A stretch of 35,388 nucleotides of DNA from an uncultured Prevotella sp. (GTDB lineage Bacteria; Bacteroidota; Bacteroidia; Bacteroidales; Bacteroidaceae), in assembly GCA_900546345.1 (NCBI GenBank), contig URCI01000030.1, positions 1 to 35,388 of the forward strand, given 5' to 3'. Of this stretch, positions 8,350-16,739 are shown one piece after another. The notes beneath the pieces are model-generated. The model saw only the letters and a program-made list of their open reading frames with translations. It was not told the origin of the DNA and did no database searches. The position numbers and the translations under genes are program-made. How positions within the stretch are numbered: position 1 is the first letter of the stretch; each line of letters begins with the position of its first letter.

Positions 8350-10284
8350 TTACCACCCCGGATTCTGCTTAAACTCGGGATAGATGCTCACGTCGCTCTT
8401 CTTCAGCGGCAGCCAGTAGTGCTTCTCCGAGAAGTTGCGTGTGAGGATGAGTTTCTGTGTGAAGCCCGACACCTCGTTGTTCTCCGGGTTCTTGAGATCG
8501 CACTTCACGCGCTTGAACTCCTGTGAAGTCTTGATGTTGTAGGGATACTTATCAAGGAGGAGCCAGCGGCGCAGGTCATTGAAGCGGTGACCCTCATAGG
8601 CCAGCTCCACGGCGCGCTCACGGCGCAACTCACTCATGAAACCATCGAGTGAAGAAGCATACTTGGCTGCGACAGGAGCGACGCCGGCACGGGCACGCAC
8701 CTTATTGATGGCCTCAAGGGCTGTCAGCGGGCACTGTCCCACCTTAGCATTGGAGGATCCCATGGCCTCGGCAGCTGCCTCGGCATACATCAGGTAGACG
8801 TCGCTCAGGCGCATCCAGGGCAGGTGGATGAGGAAGTGGTGGCTCCAGTCATAGCCTTTGTCGAGCTTGTTGCAGCTGTTGTCAATGAACTTATAGAGCA
8901 GATAGCCTGTGCGGCTGCCTTTCTCGGCGTTGCGGTACATGCCGCCTGTTTCGAGGTCAGCGTAGCGGATCGACTTGGCAGGATCGGCCTTGATCTCAGC
9001 CTCGGTGTGCACTTCGTTCTTGGCAACGTCGTCGCTCTTGAAGATCTTCTCGCCGTCGAAGCGGATATCATTGTAGAAACGCGGGTCACGGCCTTTCCAG
9101 GGATGTGTGGGATCGAAACCACTCTCGGGATCATCGAGAGGCAGGCCGTTGGCCATGCCATAATAGTTGACGTAGTTGGCAGTGGGAAGAGTGAACACGC
9201 CACCTTCGTCAAGGGCGCTGTTCACAGCACAGAACTGTTTGGAGAGTCCCCAGTTGGTTCCGTTCCAGTCGCCATTAAAGAGAGGGCCACGCAAAATGGC
9301 CTCGGTGACAGAGCCATCCTTGCTCTGACCCGGAATCTTACCGTTGTCGTCGATCGTATAGAAGTTGTTGCTGTACTCTTTCATCGGCAGCAGACCATAC
9401 TGTGTCTGTCCGCCCTCGACCATGGCGAGCAGTTCGCCAAAAGCCTCGGCAGCACGTTTGCACAGTTCCTTGTTATAGCTGGCATTGCCTGTGCTCACCT
9501 TGTTCATCAGTGGCGAGCCGGCCCAGAGGAGATCCTTGCCGAGGTAGGCCAGTGCCGTAATCTTGTTGATACGCATCTGGTTCTTGCCCAGCGTGTTCTT
9601 TCCGACAGTAGTGTTGTCCCAGTTAATGGGCAGCAGGTCGGCAGCCTTGCGGAAGTCTTCGGCGGCCTTCTCGGCACACTCCTGATAGCTCAGCCGTGGC
9701 TCGCGCAGCTCCTGGTCGGAAGGCAACACCTTATCTATATAAGGCAGACCACCGAAGTACTGCATGAGCTCAAAGTGGAACCAACCACGGAAGAAATAGA
9801 GCTGGCCGAGGATCAGATTCTTCTCTTCGGTTGTACCTACGAAGTTGTCGGCATTGGCAATACCGAGGTTGGCCTTGCGAATGCCGTACCAGCATCCGGG
9901 CACAAGTGAATGAGCGAAGCGGTCGCCACCCAGGTCGAATCTGTTGCGATCCATCCATCCACTCTGCCAACCGTCGTGGCTGCTCTGCCAGCCCCAGAAG
10001 TCGCCTTGGTCGATCTTGTAGACCATGTGATAGTTGATGCCGACATTTTGCAGCTCGTCCTCGCCCCAGTTCCAGGAGTTGGTATAATAGCCTTTGTCAA
10101 ACTCCGGAATGCAGTTATAGAGTTCCTCGGTAAATCCCTGGAAGTTTTGGAAGTCCTTGAAGGCATCTTTGTCCGACACATCGCTGTCGGGCGCCTTGTC
10201 GAGATAGTCGGTGCAGCTGGTCTGTGCGAGTGTCAGCGCAAACATGGCACACACCGCTCCGATATATAGTTTTATCTTTTTCAT
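8350..10284 (-). CDS. xusB: SusD/RagB-family glycan-binding lipoprotein (first pair)
   Basis: This 644-residue lipoprotein should sit on the outer surface and deliver xylo-oligosaccharides to XusA. The signal peptide ends AQTSC (Cys24), followed by TDYLDKAPD, a very common start of mature SusD proteins. Family landmarks include FFRGWFHFELMQYFGG near residues 165-180, LSDVYLMYAEAAAEA, and RRERAVELAYEGHRFNDLRRW near the C terminus. The last residues PEFKQNPGW are typical. The gene lies 14 bp after xusA, forming the first SusC/SusD pair. The assignment to XusB is by position in the conserved order. No truncation or missing region is evident. Confidence 0.95.
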   Translation of the reverse strand: MKKIKLYIGAVCAMFALTLAQTSCTDYLDKAPDSDVSDKDAFKDFQNFQGFTEELYNCIPEFDKGYYTNSWNWGEDELQNVGINYHMVYKIDQGDFWGWQSSHDGWQSGWMDRNRFDLGGDRFAHSLVPGCWYGIRKANLGIANADNFVGTTEEKNLILGQLYFFRGWFHFELMQYFGGLPYIDKVLPSDQELREPRLSYQECAEKAAEDFRKAADLLPINWDNTTVGKNTLGKNQMRINKITALAYLGKDLLWAGSPLMNKVSTGNASYNKELCKRAAEAFGELLAMVEGGQTQYGLLPMKEYSNNFYTIDDNGKIPGQSKDGSVTEAILRGPLFNGDWNGTNWGLSKQFCAVNSALDEGGVFTLPTANYVNYYGMANGLPLDDPESGFDPTHPWKGRDPRFYNDIRFDGEKIFKSDDVAKNEVHTEAEIKADPAKSIRYADLETGGMYRNAEKGSRTGYLLYKFIDNSCNKLDKGYDWSHHFLIHLPWMRLSDVYLMYAEAAAEAMGSSNAKVGQCPLTALEAINKVRARAGVAPVAAKYASSLDGFMSELRRERAVELAYEGHRFNDLRRWLLLDKYPYNIKTSQEFKRVKCDLKNPENNEVSGFTQKLILTRNFSEKHYWLPLKKSDVSIYPEFKQNPGW

Positions 10285-10298
10285 GATTTACGATAGCG

Positions 10299-13200
10299 TT
10301 AGAGATTGATTTTAATACCCATGTTGACACGCTTGACGGTAGGATAAGCACCCTGCGATGCCAGTCCGGTACCGGCGTAGTTGCTCTCACGGTCATCGGG
10401 CATACGGCTCCACACCCAGAGGTTGTTGCCGTTGACAAAGACTTGCAGACTGTTGAGACCGATGTGGCGCACCCACGGCTGTGTGAAGGTGTAGCTCACC
10501 TCAGCGTTTTTCAAACGGATGAAGCTGCCGTCGTAGTGGAAGCGGGTACCCTCGTAGTAAGAGGGCTGCGAGTTGATACGTGGCATGGGCGCATCGGCAT
10601 TTTGCGTGTACTTTGTCCAGAAGGTGCCCTCGTCAAAGACGGTGTCGAGGTTCTTACCCAGTGAGTTGAAGCCCACATAACGGTTGACATTCGTCACGCC
10701 ATAGAACTGCACATAGACCGAGAAGCCTTTCCAATCCCATCCGATGGTGGCATTGTAGGTGTTCTCCGGCGTGCCGGTGTAGCCATAGGGTGCGCTGTCG
10801 TTGCTGTCGATAACGCCGTCGCCGTTATAGTCAATGACGTCGTACATGCCCGGCATCTTTTGGTCGTCGTTGGTATCGTAGCGTGTGATACCGATGACAT
10901 CATCCCAGGTGTTGGCGAAGCCACTGGTCAGGTTGGCATGATCCTGTCCGATGGCGAATCCCTCCCTCTTCTGATAAGCAGGCAGCAGGGACGGGTCGTC
11001 GTATTTCAGAATTTTGTTTGTCGCATGGGTCATGGAGAAGTTGCCCCAGAAGTGGTGGCCGTTGAAGGTCTTGTTGAGACGCAACTCCAACTCATAACCC
11101 TTTGTGCGCACCTTACCGAGGTTGGCCGAAGGAGCCGTAGCGCCAAAGTAGGAAGGAATGGCACGGTTGCCACCGGCAATCAGCACATCGCGGCGGTTGT
11201 CGACGAAGAAGTCAACGTTACCGGTGATGAGACCTCCGAGGAAACCAAAGTCCACACCAAGATTCTGCTTGGTCGACTTTTCCCAATGGATATTTGGGTT
11301 TCCGATCCTCGACTCTTTATACCATGTATAAGGACTGGCGTCAGAGTTTAAGCCCTGAACTATATTGCCGCCGTAAGCCCACTGTGTAGCATAGAGCCAG
11401 CGACCGAGATTGGCACCGTCGTCACCGACCTGACCGATACTATAGCGTATCTTCAGCAGGTCGACATACTTACGCAGCGGCTTGAAGAACTTCTCCTCAC
11501 TGATGGTATAGCCCACAGCACCTGAGTGGAACCAGTCGAAGCGGTAGTCGGGACCGAACTGCTCAGAACCGTTGTAAGCACCATTGTACTCGGCGAAGTA
11601 ACGGCCATCGTAGCTATAGGTGGCACGGAAAGCCCAGTCCTCACGATAGTGCGAGAAGTCGCTTCCATAGGCATTCTCCGTGCGGTTGAACACGCCCATG
11701 GCCGTGACGTCGTGCTTGCCGAACTTGCGGGCATAGTTCAACTGTGCCTGATAGAAGAGGTTGCGCACGGTGGCGCCGTTGTTGACATTACCTCCGGCAA
11801 CGCTCCAGAGGATACCTTCCTGGAAGTCGAAGTTGGTGTTGCCTTGGAGTGCTTGGGAATAGACGGCCTTGCCCGTTGACGGATCAATCCATTTTTGCTG
11901 TGCGTTGTGATAGAGATCGTTGATGCCTCGTCCGTCCTCTTGGAAGACATTATCCCAACTGACCAGTGCGCTGGCCGAGAGACCCGGTGTGATGAAGTCG
12001 AGTTTCTGCGTCAGCGTGAAGTCGGTGTTGATACGTGTGGTGGTATGCTTCTCAGCACCGGCGAGTGCCAAATTCATCACAGAGTTGGGCGCTCCCTGCG
12101 GGTCAGCAGGATAGTAGCCCCATGTGCCATCACTGTATCTTGGGATAAAGGCATCGTGTGGTGCGCTGTAGGCTGCCTGCCAAAGCTGGCTCTCACCAAA
12201 GGATCCGGTGGCAGTGCCCCACGGGCCTTTGCGCTCGCCGTGGCTACCGAAGAGGTTGACCTTCAATGTGGTGGTGCGCGTCAAGGCAAAATCGAGGTTG
12301 GTACGGGCGTTAATACGATCGAAACCATAGCCAGCCTTGTAGCCGCGGTTGTTGTCCCACTGCCGGAAGAGGTCGCCCTCGTGCAGGTAGTCGATGGCAG
12401 CGAAGTACTTCACGAACTTCGTACCACCACTGACATTGACGTGTGGGTTGTAGGCCATAGCGTGGTTCTTAAACACCTCACTCTGCCAGTCTACATCGGG
12501 ATAGCGCTCTGCCTCCTCGAGATTGGCGGGATGACGATATTTCTCAATGATATCGATGGGCAGCACCCTGCTCCATGACTCAGGTTTCAAACCGAGCTCT
12601 TGCTCAGCGGCCTGGTTGCGGATGGAGAGCGCATCGGCACTGCCGAGCGATCCCGGCAGTTTGCTGGCGAACTTCAGTGTGGCGTTCATGCCGATCTCGA
12701 TCTTTGCCTGTCCTTCCTGACCACGCTTGGTAGTGATCAGAATGACGCCGTTGGCGCCACGCACACCATACACAGCCGTAGCCGAAGCATCCTTCAACAC
12801 AGAAATGCTCTGCACTGAAGAGATGTCGATACTGTTCATCGGACGCTCGATGCCGTCGACGAGGATCAGCGGGTCGCTATTGTTCCACGAGCTCACGCCA
12901 CGGATGACGATCTTTGGATCCTCCTCACCCGGCATACCTGTAGAGCTCATGGTCACAACACCCGGCACATTACCTGTCAGGGCGGCGCCTATGCTTGTCA
13001 CACCACCGGCGCGCTCCAGGGCCTTACCCGTGGTCTGCGTGATAGCGCCGACCACAGAAGCCTTCTTTTGCTGACCATAACCGACGACGACAACCTCGTT
13101 GAGGTTGTGATCATCATTGCGCATGACGACCTTCAACGTCTTCTTTGCCCCGGAGAGCTTCACCGTCTGTGTCGACATACCGATGTACGACACCTTCAGC

Positions 13201-13430
13201 GTGGCGTTGCCTCCTGTCACATTAATGACAAAGTTACCGTCCAAGTCTGTGATGGTACCATTGGAAGAGGAACCTTCCATCACGGTAGCACCGATGATCG
13301 GCTCACCCGCCTCATCTACCACACTGCCTTTGACCGTCACCTTTTGTTGGGCGCCCGCGCCCACGACAAAAAGTGAAGCCAATGTCAGCGTAGCTGCCAC
13401 TCGCTTTGTTCTTAACAATAGTTTGTCCAT
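10299..13430 (-). CDS. xusA: SusC/RagA-family TonB-dependent transporter, full length
   Basis: The 1043-residue protein is the first gene of the operon. The signal peptide runs to about residue 28 (GAGAQQ). Residues about 30-105 form a CarboxypepD_reg-like domain (VKGSVVDEAGEPIIGATV...DLDGNF in pieces). The conserved LNEVVVVGYG segment follows near 113-122. The plug (about 125-240) carries ILVDGIERP, SISVLKDASATAVYG and GVILITTKRGQ, and the remainder is a beta-barrel ending in MGIKINL. The protein imports glycan fragments across the outer membrane with XusB as surface partner. Transcription of the operon probably starts in the 196-bp gap upstream, where a -7 element and a perfect palindrome are seen. 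Family identification is essentially certain; xylan specificity comes from the downstream GH10 gene and gene order. Confidence 0.96.
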   Translation of the reverse strand: MDKLLLRTKRVAATLTLASLFVVGAGAQQKVTVKGSVVDEAGEPIIGATVMEGSSSNGTITDLDGNFVINVTGGNATLKVSYIGMSTQTVKLSGAKKTLKVVMRNDDHNLNEVVVVGYGQQKKASVVGAITQTTGKALERAGGVTSIGAALTGNVPGVVTMSSTGMPGEEDPKIVIRGVSSWNNSDPLILVDGIERPMNSIDISSVQSISVLKDASATAVYGVRGANGVILITTKRGQEGQAKIEIGMNATLKFASKLPGSLGSADALSIRNQAAEQELGLKPESWSRVLPIDIIEKYRHPANLEEAERYPDVDWQSEVFKNHAMAYNPHVNVSGGTKFVKYFAAIDYLHEGDLFRQWDNNRGYKAGYGFDRINARTNLDFALTRTTTLKVNLFGSHGERKGPWGTATGSFGESQLWQAAYSAPHDAFIPRYSDGTWGYYPADPQGAPNSVMNLALAGAEKHTTTRINTDFTLTQKLDFITPGLSASALVSWDNVFQEDGRGINDLYHNAQQKWIDPSTGKAVYSQALQGNTNFDFQEGILWSVAGGNVNNGATVRNLFYQAQLNYARKFGKHDVTAMGVFNRTENAYGSDFSHYREDWAFRATYSYDGRYFAEYNGAYNGSEQFGPDYRFDWFHSGAVGYTISEEKFFKPLRKYVDLLKIRYSIGQVGDDGANLGRWLYATQWAYGGNIVQGLNSDASPYTWYKESRIGNPNIHWEKSTKQNLGVDFGFLGGLITGNVDFFVDNRRDVLIAGGNRAIPSYFGATAPSANLGKVRTKGYELELRLNKTFNGHHFWGNFSMTHATNKILKYDDPSLLPAYQKREGFAIGQDHANLTSGFANTWDDVIGITRYDTNDDQKMPGMYDVIDYNGDGVIDSNDSAPYGYTGTPENTYNATIGWDWKGFSVYVQFYGVTNVNRYVGFNSLGKNLDTVFDEGTFWTKYTQNADAPMPRINSQPSYYEGTRFHYDGSFIRLKNAEVSYTFTQPWVRHIGLNSLQVFVNGNNLWVWSRMPDDRESNYAGTGLASQGAYPTVKRVNMGIKINL

Positions 13431-13516
13431 GTTCTATTCATTATTTAAGCTTTTATTATTAGGATCGCTATATCGCTGTTCGTGTTAACTTTAATGAAAA
13501 TTAGCCGAACGCGGTG

Positions 13517-13524
13517 CAAAGATA
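13517..13524 (-). promoter_or_regulatory. Probable -7 element of the xus operon promoter
   Basis: The minus strand reads TATCTTTG here, an exact match to the Bacteroidota TAnnTTTG element, 86 bp before the xusA start codon. No TTTG/TTG -33 box is found at the usual 19-20 bp upstream; a palindrome starts there instead. That arrangement suggests activator dependence. Confidence 0.65.
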
Positions 13525-13544
13525 GTACATAAAAGGTACACAGA

Positions 13545-13564
13545 GTTTGTAACATGTTACAAAC
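13545..13564. promoter_or_regulatory. 20-bp perfect palindrome, candidate operator of the xus operon
   Basis: GTTTGTAACATGTTACAAAC is identical to its reverse complement over all 20 bases. Its centre lies about 30-38 bp upstream of the -7 element, that is roughly 40-45 bp before the predicted transcript start. It replaces the -33 region, the classic place for a dimeric activator. The protein that binds it is unknown; the xus regulator XusR or a CRP/FNR-type global carbohydrate regulator are candidates. A looser inverted repeat (TTATACCA at 13575-13582 with TGGTATAA at 13612-13619) lies just further upstream. Confidence 0.6.
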
Positions 13565-13626
13565 ACTTTATATTTTATACCATTGAAAGAAAAAGAAATA
13601 AAAAAGAAACTTGGTATAACTGATTC

Positions 13627-14931
13627 TTACCTCACTTGAATGATATCTTCCCATCGTGTCGTGTAATTGGGACTCTTACGATCACGGCGGATGGCATCGG
13701 CAAAATGGGCGGCTTTGCCCTTCTCTCTTGGCCGGGTATATTGCTGGGAGCCCAGGACAAGGGTCTCCTTGCCCTGGGATCGGTTGATGCGGTCGGCGAC
13801 CTTGTCGAGACGGCGCAGTTTCTGATAGCGGTCTGCATCATAGTCGGTGAGATCGGTCTGCACGGCGTGCTCGGACTGCAAGTCGAGCATCATCACACCG
13901 GCACGCTTGTAGTGAAAGCCTTGAAAGTATACGCGGTCAAGAAGTTCAGTGGCGGCTGCGACGATGCGCATGGTGGAACTGGTGGGCGTGGGCAGTTCCA
14001 GTGTGCGGAACATGCCATACTGTGGCAAGTCGTCGCGGAAGTGATTGGTGTCGACAAAAACGCCCACGACACCGGCTACCTCGTGATAGCGGCGGAGCTT
14101 CTCGGCGCACAGCGCGGCGTAATTGGCCACGTGGGTGCGGATGTCATGCTTGGCGGTGAGCATGTTGGGAAAGGAGCGTGAGGTGCAGATGCTCTTTTTC
14201 GTGGCCATCTCCATGTCGTCGATGGGGATGCAGTCCTCGCCGTTGAGCTCACGCCACGTGCGCTGGCCTACTATATTAAATAAGGTGTGCACCCACGAGG
14301 CAGGCTGGCGGGCGAAGTCATAGGCCGTGGTGATCTGCGCCCGGCGCAACTTGTCTGTCCAGCGGCGGCCGATGCCCCACACGTCCTCAATGGGGAAGAG
14401 CTGCTCGGCCTTGAGGCGCTTCTCGTCGTCGTCGATGAGACAGCAGTGGTGATAGCCGGCATACTTCTTGGCAAACTTACTGGCCATCTTGGCCAGCGTC
14501 TTGGTCGGTGCGATGCCGATGCTCACGGGCATGCCGAGACCATGGAGGATCTTGCGGTGGAGCTGCTCGCCCCAGGACTTCAAGTCGAGGTGATCCATGC
14601 CGTCAAGGACACAGAAGCCCTCGTCGATCGAATAACGATGGAACTCAGGGGCCTCGTTGCGCACGATGTTCATCAACCGCCGGGTCATGTCGGCATAAAG
14701 TTCGTAGTTGCTCGAAAAGGCGTAGAGCTCCACTCCCGGAAAGAGCTGGGGCAACTGAAAGGCGGGTGTACCGGCCTTCACACCCAATGCCTTGGCCTCG
14801 TTGCTGCGTGCCACCACGCACCCGTCGTTGTTGCTGAGCACCACCACGGGTTTGCCATTTAAGTCGGGACGGAACGAGCGCTCACAACTCACATAGCAGT
14901 TGTCGACATCTACCAAAGCATAGTATCTCAT
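13627..14931 (-). CDS. umuC: Y-family DNA polymerase, UmuC type (error-prone translesion polymerase)
   Basis: The 434-residue protein should copy past DNA lesions as part of the SOS-like response. The start is taken at the ATG giving MRYYALVDVDN; a TTG three codons upstream is unlikely. The metal-binding residues expected in Y-family polymerases are present: Asp8/Asp10 in VDVDN, and Asp103/Glu104 in YSIDEGF (usually SIDEAF). The palm/fingers region (1-180), a helix-hairpin-helix thumb (VWGIGRRW) and little-finger domain follow, and the C terminus with SPNYTTRW matches the UmuC-specific tail. No umuD gene adjoins it, so any partner is encoded elsewhere. A well-formed promoter lies immediately upstream. 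Its 3' end is 196 bp from xusA; the two are probably separate transcripts. Confidence 0.92.
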   Translation of the reverse strand: MRYYALVDVDNCYVSCERSFRPDLNGKPVVVLSNNDGCVVARSNEAKALGVKAGTPAFQLPQLFPGVELYAFSSNYELYADMTRRLMNIVRNEAPEFHRYSIDEGFCVLDGMDHLDLKSWGEQLHRKILHGLGMPVSIGIAPTKTLAKMASKFAKKYAGYHHCCLIDDDEKRLKAEQLFPIEDVWGIGRRWTDKLRRAQITTAYDFARQPASWVHTLFNIVGQRTWRELNGEDCIPIDDMEMATKKSICTSRSFPNMLTAKHDIRTHVANYAALCAEKLRRYHEVAGVVGVFVDTNHFRDDLPQYGMFRTLELPTPTSSTMRIVAAATELLDRVYFQGFHYKRAGVMMLDLQSEHAVQTDLTDYDADRYQKLRRLDKVADRINRSQGKETLVLGSQQYTRPREKGKAAHFADAIRRDRKSPNYTTRWEDIIQVR

Positions 14932-14958
14932 CGCGATCAAGAAAATGTGTCGTTGCTA

Positions 14959-14989
14959 CAAAATTACGCAATTTCCGTGGAAACGGCAA
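14959..14989 (-). promoter_or_regulatory. Bacteroidota-type promoter of the umuC gene
   Basis: On the minus strand TTG (14989-14987) is followed after 20 bp by TAATTTTG (14966-14959), which fits TTG-N19-21-TAnnTTTG. It sits 27 bp before the umuC ATG, giving a short leader and supporting the ATG at 14931 as start. Confidence 0.6.
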
Positions 14990-15109
14990 GGATTTTCTGA
15001 TCTTCATCAGCGAGAAAGTCACAAGAGCATCATATTTTCCGACAAAAACAGGTTCGCGCACACTTTCATTCCAGAAAGAAGGAAACCGTGGGAAATGAGG
15101 GTGTGATGA

Positions 15110-15194
15110 TCATCTCAGTGGTTTTTATCGACAAAACGACTGAGATGAGTCGGTCATCTCGGTTGTTTCTCAGGCTCATCTCGGTTGTTTCTCA
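15110..15194. repeat. Short direct and inverted repeats (TCATCTCGGTTGTTTCTCA)
   Basis: TCATCTCGGTTGTTTCTCA occurs exactly at 15154-15172 and again at 15176-15194 (period 22). A diverged copy starts at 15110 (TCATCTCAGTGGTTTTTATC). ATCTCAGT near 15111-15118 also pairs with ACTGAGAT near 15139-15146, with GTTTT/AAAAC inside, making a hairpin. Origin and function are unknown. Confidence 0.6.
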
Positions 15195-15361
15195 ACATCA
15201 TTTCAAAGGTATCTGTACGAAAAACAACCGTTTTAAAGGAAAGCACTCTGTTTTTTTATGGAGAAAAACCAAGGCTGGCAATCATCAGCCGACAGTTTTT
15301 TGCCTCACAAAACATGCAATCGTCACGCTATCAACGACTTATGAAAACCGTTCCATTTTTG

Positions 15362-15402
15362 GCGATTTTCAGTGCAAAGTACACCTTGGCGCTGAAAATC
15401 GC
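15362..15402. other. 14-bp hairpin
   Basis: GCGATTTTCAGTGC (15362-15375) pairs with GCGCTGAAAATCGC (15389-15402), with one T-G wobble and a 13-nt loop. It is not followed by a T run on the plus strand and has no neighbouring gene end. It may be a degenerate mobile-element end or RNA structure. Confidence 0.5.
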
Positions 15403-15446
15403 AAGGAGAAGGGCGGAAAAATGTCAGTTTATTCAACATTCAAGGA

Positions 15447-16070
15447 TTTCGCCGTAGGGGCGGGCTTTATGCCCGCCCTAAACCTCATGGAAGTAATTCG
15501 CCACCGCATCTTTGACTGAAATTTAGCTCCTACAAAGCTAAATCCTTGAAAGGCCATGACTGCCATTCGAGGGTTAGGGCGGGGATAAACCCCGCCCCTA
15601 CATCAAAACCGGCAATAACCTATGGGCGGAACAAAGAATCATCGAACATAAATCACTAATCAAGCATTTCGACGTAGGGGCGGGCTTTATGCCTGCCCTA
15701 AACCTCATGGAAGTAATTCGCCATCGCATCTTTGACTGAAATCTAACTCCTACAAAGCTAAATCCTTGAAAGGCCATGACTGCCATTCGAGGGTTAGGGC
15801 GGGGATAAACCCCGCCCCTACATCAAAACCGGCAATAACCTATGGGCGGAACAAAGAATCATCGAACATAAATCACTAATCAAGCATTTCGACGTAGGGG
15901 CGGGCTTTATGCCTGCCCTAAACCTCATGGAAGTAATTCGCCATCGCATCTTTGACTGAAATCTAACTCCTACAAAGCTAAATCCTTGAAAGGCCATGAC
16001 TGCCATTCGAGGGTTAGGGCGGGCATAAAGCCCGCCCCTACGGCGAAACCGGCAATAACCTATGGGCGGA
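15447..16070. repeat. Tandem array of 220-bp REP/MITE-like units (2.8 copies) with 35-bp terminal inverted repeats
   Basis: Units begin with GTAGGGGCGGGCTTTATGCC at 15454, 15674 and 15894, a strict 220-bp period. Each consists of about 148 bp bounded by inverted GC-rich hairpins (GGGCGGGC/GCCCGCCC at the left, GGGCGGGG/CCCCGCCC at the right) plus a 72-bp spacer. Copies 1 and 2 differ by four transitions. Copies 2 and 3 are identical until the right-hand hairpin. The outermost ends (15447-15481 and 16014-16048) are exact 35-bp inverted repeats of each other, whereas the internal ends differ (CTACATC and GACGTAG). This fits a REPIN/MITE-type element that expanded by internal duplication. No RAYT-type transposase is in the window. 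Confidence 0.85.
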
Positions 16071-16090
16071 AGATCCAAAAAACGCCCCTC

Positions 16091-16615
16091 CTACTCCAGG
16101 TCCTCGTCCTGCGTGACCGTCACAGTGCCCAGTTTGTTGATTTTCAGCAACAGCGGCACATACTCGTCACTCGACTTGTCGGGATTGCCCACACTGGCGG
16201 CAAAGACCAGGTCAGAGCCTTCGGGGCGCACAAAGACAATCCCCAGGAGCGCTCCTTTATCGTAGTACTGGTCATCGACCTTGGCCTTGAAGTCGGCTTT
16301 CGTGAAGTTACGGCTGAAAAACTCTGTGCCGTTCTCCCGCAGAATGCGCACCGAGATCGTGTTGTCGTAATAGTCATGACTGCCGTCCGAGGCCATGGAC
16401 AGACTCTTGTCGGCATGCCGCTTGACCTCGACCGTGTAGATGCCACCTACCCATCCGACTTTGCGCGACACAGTGTTGTCACCCATCTCGCGGGGTCCCT
16501 TCGGAACGACGACCTTGCGTGCGGGGCGAGCGCCCTGCTCCGTCTTGTTCTCCTTGCAGCCCAAGAATAGCACGACCGCCAGGAGCATCAAAGCCAATGA
16601 AGTGTATATTTTCAT
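16091..16615 (-). CDS. Lipoprotein, DUF4738-like
   Basis: This is a 174-residue lipoprotein of unknown function. The signal peptide ends LFLGC (Cys20), followed by a polar linker rich in Lys, Arg and Pro. From about residue 45 a single beta-rich domain follows, with VGGIYTVEVKR, DGSHDYYDNTISVRIL and DYKAKVD-like segments (here DFKAKVDDQYYDKG). The pattern recalls the DUF4738 family common in Prevotella and Bacteroides; this is from memory of the family and not verified. A TAccTTTG -7 element lies 24 bp upstream of the start. The 3' end abuts the GC-rich repeat array, whose last hairpin may end the transcript. It is divergent from the DUF4230 operon, with the two promoters back to back. Confidence 0.8.
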   Translation of the reverse strand: MKIYTSLALMLLAVVLFLGCKENKTEQGARPARKVVVPKGPREMGDNTVSRKVGWVGGIYTVEVKRHADKSLSMASDGSHDYYDNTISVRILRENGTEFFSRNFTKADFKAKVDDQYYDKGALLGIVFVRPEGSDLVFAASVGNPDKSSDEYVPLLLKINKLGTVTVTQDEDLE

Positions 16616-16638
16616 CGTTTTTCGTGTATTTTCCGGTG

Positions 16639-16646
16639 CAAAGGTA
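16639..16646 (-). promoter_or_regulatory. -7 element for the DUF4738-like gene
   Basis: The minus strand reads TACCTTTG, matching TAnnTTTG, 24 bp before the start codon. The upstream region is T-rich but lacks a clear TTTG box. Confidence 0.45.
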
Positions 16647-16708
16647 GAAAAAAACTATGAAAAAGCGACAGATTGCACATAAGAAAGCAAAGAAAAAGAC
16701 GCTTTTTC

Positions 16709-16739
16709 TTTGATATTCCACTCGTTTACACTAACTTTG
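16709..16739 (+). promoter_or_regulatory. Promoter of the DUF4230-DUF4230-AGCS operon
   Basis: TTTG at 16709-16712 is followed after exactly 19 bp by TAACTTTG at 16732-16739, an ideal Bacteroidota housekeeping promoter. It lies 41 bp before the ATG at 16781, which excludes earlier in-frame starts such as the one at 16673. Confidence 0.7.

Larger units (their letters stand above)
14990..15446. other. Gene-free stretch upstream of the repeat array
   Basis: No convincing gene is seen on either strand. The stretch contains three related copies of a TCATCTC(A/G)GT(G/T)GTTT motif around 15110-15194 and a perfect-looking hairpin at 15362-15402. From about 15430 it becomes similar to the spacer of the 220-bp repeats (CAAGGATTTCGCC against CAAGCATTTCGAC). 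Confidence 0.5.

Noticed and set aside
15088..15519. 143-codon plus-strand reading frame
   Set aside because: It runs through unrelated repeats, a hairpin and the start of the repeat array, has no promoter-like element at a sensible distance, and shows no domain.
15447..16070. Possible CRISPR array
   Set aside because: Repeat units are 220 bp and contain near-identical 'spacers'; there are no short 28-37 bp repeats with unique spacers and no cas genes.
15598..16078. Two nearly identical short minus-strand reading frames (15598-15786 and 15818-16078) containing RAGIKPAPT
   Set aside because: They are translations of the 220-bp repeat units; the shared peptide is a typical artefact of GC-rich REP hairpins, with no start signal or domain.
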